From NCBI GenBank assembly GCA_944990035.1, contig CALYLX010000082.1:496001-560000 (forward strand): a stretch of DNA of 64,000 nucleotides, given 5' to 3'. Source of the DNA: Clitopilus passeckerianus. Taxonomy: Eukaryota; Basidiomycota; Agaricomycetes; Agaricales; Entolomataceae. Position numbers and translations under genes: made by a program. This document shows, piece after piece, positions 59,472 through 64,000 of the stretch; within the stretch, counting starts at the first letter, position 1; every line of letters begins with the position of its first letter. The notes under the pieces are model-generated. The model searched no databases, had not been told where the DNA came from, and worked only from the letters and a program-made list of their open reading frames with translations.

Positions 59472-59688
59472 ATGTCTCCAACGGTTTGTTTTAAGGTCGA
59501 ATTCTGAGTAAGTACCGTCGTCAAGTTGTACTACTCTCTCTGTCCCGGTGGGAGTTGAGGCGTTTGGCGGTCTTGAGGAGACGTGGTTCCGGTCAATTCT
59601 GCAAGGGTAGTTGACCTCTTGCAGTCGGGTGGTTTGGTGGTTGTGGCCTACGCTTGCGATGAGCGGGCTATCAGATCAGCTTGACCTT
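59472..59688 (-). other. gypsy 5' leader with primer-binding region
   Basis: Untranslated leader between the 5' LTR and gag. In the coding direction it starts AAGGTCAAGCTGATCTGATA right after the LTR. No TGG-initial complement to a tRNA 3' end is adjacent, so the usual tRNA primer site was not recognised. Confidence 0.45.
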
Positions 59689-60150
59689 TGTTAAGCTAGT
59701 ATCGCTACGTGCTCAACCAAGTATCAAGAGTTCAGCTGCTTAGTCCTCTACCAGCCTTTGTAGAGACGAGCGAGAGTAATCGAGCGAGTCAAAGTTAAAG
59801 CAAATAGCGATGTATAGGCTTTTAGGTCAAGCTGGGGAAGCAAGACCGAAAGCGTGAAAGTATTTATACATGAAGAGTAGGGCTAAGGGTTGGGCATTGC
59901 GCAGCAATGCTAAGTAAGCAAAAGTAAGTATGACTCGGAGTGAGTCAGAGTAAGAGTCACAACGAGTCATGGTAAGTAAATATAGTACAAGTATCCCACG
60001 ATCGTGAGAACACTGAGTAATCGTAGCTAAAGGGATGAGTAATGCGCAGCAGTACTGAGTAATTGTATAAACGTAAGCGGGGCGGGGATAGTAATGGTAG
60101 ATGAGTAAAAGGAAAAAGAGTCCGGGTGCGTATCCAAGGTAACTGTAACA
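59689..60150 (-). repeat. LTR shared by copies A and B
   Basis: 462 bp, the same as 53162-53623 apart from one base. It acts as the 5' LTR of copy A and the 3' LTR of copy B. Confidence 0.9.
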
Positions 60151-60181
60151 TTACCCTCTCGCTAGCGTTGAAGTCACCTGA

Positions 60182-61118
60182 CTTCAATTCTTCTTCTTGC
60201 CCCAGAAATGGCGGTCTATGTTCTTCCAATAGCGTTGTGGACAGTTAACCGGGTAATGGCCTGGGCCGCGATGATGACACAGACGACAAACAAAACAAAA
60301 GCAATGGTATTGTCGATGTCTGCCTCCGCAAACATAGCATCGGAAGTGTCGGGGCGGTGGTGGCTGGTTGGCAAGGTATCCGGTACGCAGCGCCTTCTGT
60401 GACGAGATCGTTGAGGAAGAGGGTTCACCAGAGTTGGCGAATCTGACTCTGGTGGGCTTTCGAATGCGGAGAGGTAAGGTGTCGGTGGGTTTGACATTTG
60501 GGTTGACGTTTTCCTTGTCGCTATCTTGATCCTCGGGTGTAGTTTGAATGAAGGGATTGTGCTTTATCTTGGCAGCGGTAGCAAGGTTGGTGACGGGGGG
60601 AATTCTTGGAGGGTTCCTCGAACCTGACGTGCCGTGAGAATCGTCGGTTCTTCGGTGGTTTGATCTTCCTCAGGCCCCCAGGGATTGGCGGCAAGGGTTT
60701 CGAAATCTGTCTCCTTCGGGTTGGGGAACCAACTTCGTCGTTCAGGATAGTGCTGATCAAGGAAGGCTGTACCTCCGGCAGCGAAGAAGAGGTCGGTGAG
60801 GGTTTCCTCCGTGCGTTGGTCAGAGCTGTCAAGAGCTCGATCAAGTTCTTCAAGGGTTTTCGAATATAGGTGGCGTAGACGAGCCACTTCGTTGCGGAAT
60901 TCGGTTCTTCGGTCGTGGTAGGCTGAGCCCCGCTCTGCCACTTCGGTGAGGAGGTTGTCGTTGCTGCTCCAGGCAGTGTTCGTACGGAGCGCCGTAACAG
61001 CGGAATCGGTTTTGAAGGTGTTAAGGATGATGGTGCGGTCGTAGGAGGAGACATTGGAGGACATTATAAGCAAGATGTGTTTGCTTCGGCAAAGTGCTGT
61101 GGGTTGATGGAGATTCAC
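60182..61118 (-). CDS. extra retrotransposon ORF with Cys-knuckles, copy B
   Basis: Same sequence as the 53655-54591 ORF of copy A, including the one-base phase change at the six-G run near 60595-60600 and the two Cys motifs near its end. It overlaps the chromodomain stop by four bases. Confidence 0.5.
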
Positions 61119-64000
61119 CGAATGTTCTTCCTCTTCTTATATGCTTCAAGGGTCTTCTTGGCGTTCTGGAGGTTTCTCACAGGTTCCCATGAGTTCTCCG
61201 ATGTCGGATATCCTTTCCACTTGATCTTGTAAAGGATCTTCCCACGATGTCGTTTGTGTGCGACAATTTCTTCCACTTCCCATTCTTCTTCTTGATTGAT
61301 GAGGTCAGGTGGCGGTTCTAGGAAATTGGGCCCATGTGTCTCGGTTTCCTTGTATGGTGTGAGGAGGGTGGCGTGGAACACAGGGTGAATTTTCCATGCT
61401 CGGGGTAGGTCTAATCTGTAGGTCAGCGGACCTAGAACTTCTTTGATCGTGAAGGGGCCTTCTCGTCGTGGCGTGAACTTCTTTGAGTAGTATGCCAGTT
61501 TTAGGTTAGTTGTTTCCAACCAAACCTTCTGTCCTTGTTCAAATGGTTTGAAGTTACTTCGGACACGTTCGGCCATCTTTCGTCTCGCAAGTTCATGGGC
61601 AGCCGCAGCTTCGTCTCGTGCCTGTTGGAGTTCTTTCATTCGGGTTTCCGCAGCAGGGACATTGGTCTTCTGATATGGAAGGGAATAGCACGTGGTTCTG
61701 CTCCGTTCATTAGGTAGAATGGAGTTTGTGCGGTGACGGCATGAACACGTTTGTTATGGGCGAATTCCATTAGGGAATTAGTTCTAGCCATTTCTCGGGG
61801 TTGTTGGCGCAGAATAGTCAGAGATAAGCGCCAATGTCTTGGTTGACGCGTTCGGTTTCTCCATCTGCTTGTGGGTGATATGCGGTTGTCAGGAAAGCTT
61901 GATTCCTAGGAGTCGTCCTAGTTCTTGGAATACTTTGGATGCGAATTGTGGACCTCTATCGGATATCAGTTTATCAGGAAGTCCGAATCTTCTGTAGACA
62001 GCATCCAGGTAGTTGTTGGCAGTGCCTAGGGCGTCAATGGTCTTCTTGCAAGGGATCAAAATTACCCCTTACTAAGGCCATGGTCTACCACGACCATGAG
62101 TGAGTCGTAACCGTTAACCTCAGGAAGATCAGTGATGAAATCTGTAGAGGCAAGTTCGAAGGGTCGTGTGGCGGTAAATTTGACTGGGTTCAGGGGAGGT
62201 GCCGTGGGGTGTGTATTGACCTTCATCTGTTGGCAAAGGGCACATCCATCAACGTAGGATTTGACAGTTCCAAACATTCTGGGCCACCAGTAGTGTTCGG
62301 AAATTAACTCCATCGTCTTGAATGCTCCTGGGTGCCCGGCCATAGGTGTGTCATGATACTTCTGTATGAGGCTTCGTCGTAGGGTAGCGTCATTAGGGAC
62401 GTAGCATCGCCCTCGGAAGAAGAGGAGAGAGTCCTCTACTTTCCAGTCGGCTAAAGCCGATTTGATGGGGGTAGAGTGGTTCTTCAGGTGTCGTATTGCT
62501 TCCGTGAAGAATTCGTCTTTCATCATGTGTTCGGCAAATTCCGCCTTAAGTTCGGTGTCTATTGTTCGGATGAAGAGTTTATCAGGTAGCATGGTGATGT
62601 CTTCGTTGTCGGTGTCGTGGTCTAGAATGTGATCTGCTCGTCGGGATAGTTCGTCAGATTGGACCATCTGAGTTCCTGGTACATGGACTAGGTTTAGGTC
62701 ATATTGGGAGAGGAGTAAACTCCATCGTGCTTGTCGTCGGCTAAGTTTCTGTGGCGTTCGGTAGTAGGTCAGGTTCTTATGGTCGGAGAATACCGTGACA
62801 GGGTGGGCTGATCCTTGTAGATAGTGTCGCCAAGTCTCCAGTGCTCTGACTATAGCGAGTAGTTCCCTGTCGTAGATTTCGTAGTTCCGTTCGGTTGGGG
62901 TGAAGGAGTGAGAGATGTATCCACAAGGGTGCCAGTCGTTATTTTCGTCTCGTTGGCGTAGCACTGCTCCTGTTGCCCACTTGGATGCATCACATTCAAT
63001 GGTGAATGGTTTCGTTGGATCGGGCATCGTGAGTACGGGTGTCTCCGCGAACCTTTTCTTTAGGGCTTCAAATGCTTCTTCTTGTTCCTTTCCCCATGTA
63101 AAGGGCTGATCTTTCTTGGTGAGATTGTTCAGGGTCGGGCTAGTTCCGCATATTTCCTATGAACCTTCGGTAGAAGTTGCCAAATCCCAAAAGGACCGAA
63201 CTTCTTTTACGGTGGTCGGGGTTGGCCATTTCTTTATCCCATCGAGTTTAGTCGGGTCCATGTGGATCTTGTCTGGTGATATGATCATTCCAAGGAACTC
63301 GACTTCTGTCACGTTGAATTTGCATTTTTCAGCTTTGAGGAACAGGTTGTGTTCCATCAGCCTTTGGAGTACCCGTTTGGTGCGCTTCTCATGTTCTCTT
63401 GGGTCTTTAGAGAAGAGTAACATGTCATCCATGTAGATGATTAACCATCCTTCATCGATCATGTCTCTGAAGATGTGGTTCATCATTGCTTGAAACGTGG
63501 CTGGGGAGTTGCATAGTCCAAAGAACATGACGGTGGGTTCAAACAAGCCTCGATTTGTTTTGAAGGCTGCTTTCCACTCGTCTCCTTCTTTGATCCGGAC
63601 ATTATGATATCCCCATCGGATGTCTAGTTTTGTGAAAATCTTTGCTCCTCTGAGTTTGTCGAGTAGGTCGCTGACTAGTGGTAAGGGGTAGGCATTCTTG
63701 ACAGTTCCACTGTTGAGATATCGGTAATCTTGGCAGGGTCGTAGTGCGTTTGCTTCTTTTTTCGCTACAAAGAAGAAGGGTGATGCTTGAGGTGATTTCG
63801 AGGGTCGGATGTATCCTTTCCGTAAGTTTTCTTCGAGAAATTTGTCCATTTCGGCTTGCTCCTTTGGGTTGAGAGGGTAGACCTTGCAGTCTTTCGGAAC
63901 AAAGTCTGGTTTGAGATCAATGGCGTGATCCCAAGGCCGAGATGGAGGAAATCGTTCTGATGCTTCTTTCTCGAAGACTTTCTTGAATTCGTGGTATTCG
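61115..64000 (-). pseudogene. gypsy pol polyprotein, copy B (partial, broken frame)
   Basis: Contains the protease/RT junction to the chromodomain. The chromodomain, its linker and the integrase tail form one frame here (61115-61639), showing what copy A lost by a single base. The RT frame 63157-63849 includes the YMDD box and extends through VKEVRSF before breaking at an AAAA run also present in copy A. The protease and gag portions are outside the window. The shared stop and several breaks make it non-autonomous as sequenced. Confidence 0.85.

Larger units (their letters stand above)
53162..60150 (-). mobile_element. Ty3/gypsy chromovirus-type LTR retrotransposon, copy A
   Basis: Complete LTR-internal-LTR unit of 6,989 bp on the minus strand. 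The 462-bp LTRs (TGTTA..TAACA) at 53162-53623 and 59689-60150 differ by one seen base (T at 53230, C at 59757). Order in the coding direction: gag (59471-58305), then protease, reverse transcriptase, RNase H, integrase and chromodomain (58318-54588), then an extra ORF (54591 to about 53655). Pol order RT-RNaseH-IN with a C-terminal chromodomain identifies a chromovirus. Several one-base frame breaks and one stop are present. It was inserted into the fourth oxygenase gene. Confidence 0.92.
60151..64000 (-). mobile_element. gypsy retrotransposon, copy B (partial, runs off window)
   Basis: Internal region of a second copy in the same orientation, offset 6,527 bp from copy A. It covers the extra ORF (about 60182-61118), the chromodomain and integrase end (61115-61639, one open frame where copy A is broken), integrase/RNase H (62062-63027) and reverse transcriptase (63157-63849, joined to [13 protein letters not shown] where copy A is broken). 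It breaks at other places (near 61680, 61770, 61893, 62068, 63133, 63157). The TGA in the integrase (61818-61820) is shared with copy A. Gag and its 5' LTR are beyond the window. Confidence 0.9.

Noticed and set aside
1..64000. tRNA, rRNA or telomeric repeats
   Set aside because: No convincing cloverleaf, rRNA core or TTAGGG array was seen by eye; a covariance-model search was not possible.

Overview
The window looks like nuclear DNA of a basidiomycete fungus, most likely an Agaricomycete (mushroom-forming class). The genes are split by many short introns (about 45-65 nt, GT..AG). The proteins are of fungal families, and one transposon is of the KDZ type with a TET/JBP gene, a combination known from Agaricomycete genomes. 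No prokaryotic signal, rRNA, tRNA or CRISPR was recognised. Splice sites were read by eye from frame continuity, so exon edges may be off by a base or two.

Left part (1-23442), ordinary gene-dense euchromatin: an HNH-nuclease-like gene and a decayed 2OG-oxygenase-family copy (minus); a GT61 glycosyltransferase and an amidase (plus); an APH/kinase-like phosphotransferase (minus); two cyclophilins with the same exon plan (minus); a sugar/quinate-type MFS permease diverging from a shikimate/quinate dehydrogenase across about 350 bp; a DUF2470 membrane protein (plus); and an Atl1-like alkyltransferase-like DNA-repair protein (minus).

Right part (24822-64000), a tandem array of one large 2OG-Fe(II)-oxygenase-like family (about 940-980 aa) invaded by mobile elements. 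The first plus-strand copy (24822-28124) is intact. The second is split by a 15.6-kb KDZ DNA transposon (30729-46309). The third has a 574-bp solo LTR in an exon with a perfect 5-bp target duplication. The fourth is cut off by a Ty3/gypsy chromovirus-type retrotransposon (from 53162). That retrotransposon lies head-to-tail with a second, nearly identical copy sharing the middle LTR and running off the window.

The KDZ element is the highlight. Terminal inverted repeats of about 1.2 kb, packed with degenerate CpG-containing motifs (core ACGTGTCGGCCGA), enclose five genes in two divergent blocks. On the minus strand are a large acidic/basic nuclear-looking protein and a Cys/His-rich PHD-like protein. 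On the plus strand, closely packed, are a SET-domain protein, a TET/JBP-type 2OG dioxygenase (predicted 5-methylcytosine oxidase) and the DDE transposase with its Cys cluster. The element thus appears to carry its own chromatin- and DNA-modification kit. Removing the element and one copy of the flanking 11-bp direct repeat leaves the host gene's reading frame continuous.

The two gypsy copies differ almost only by one-base changes in homopolymer runs. This suggests that many apparent frameshifts here are long-read consensus errors, which should be kept in mind when calling pseudogenes.
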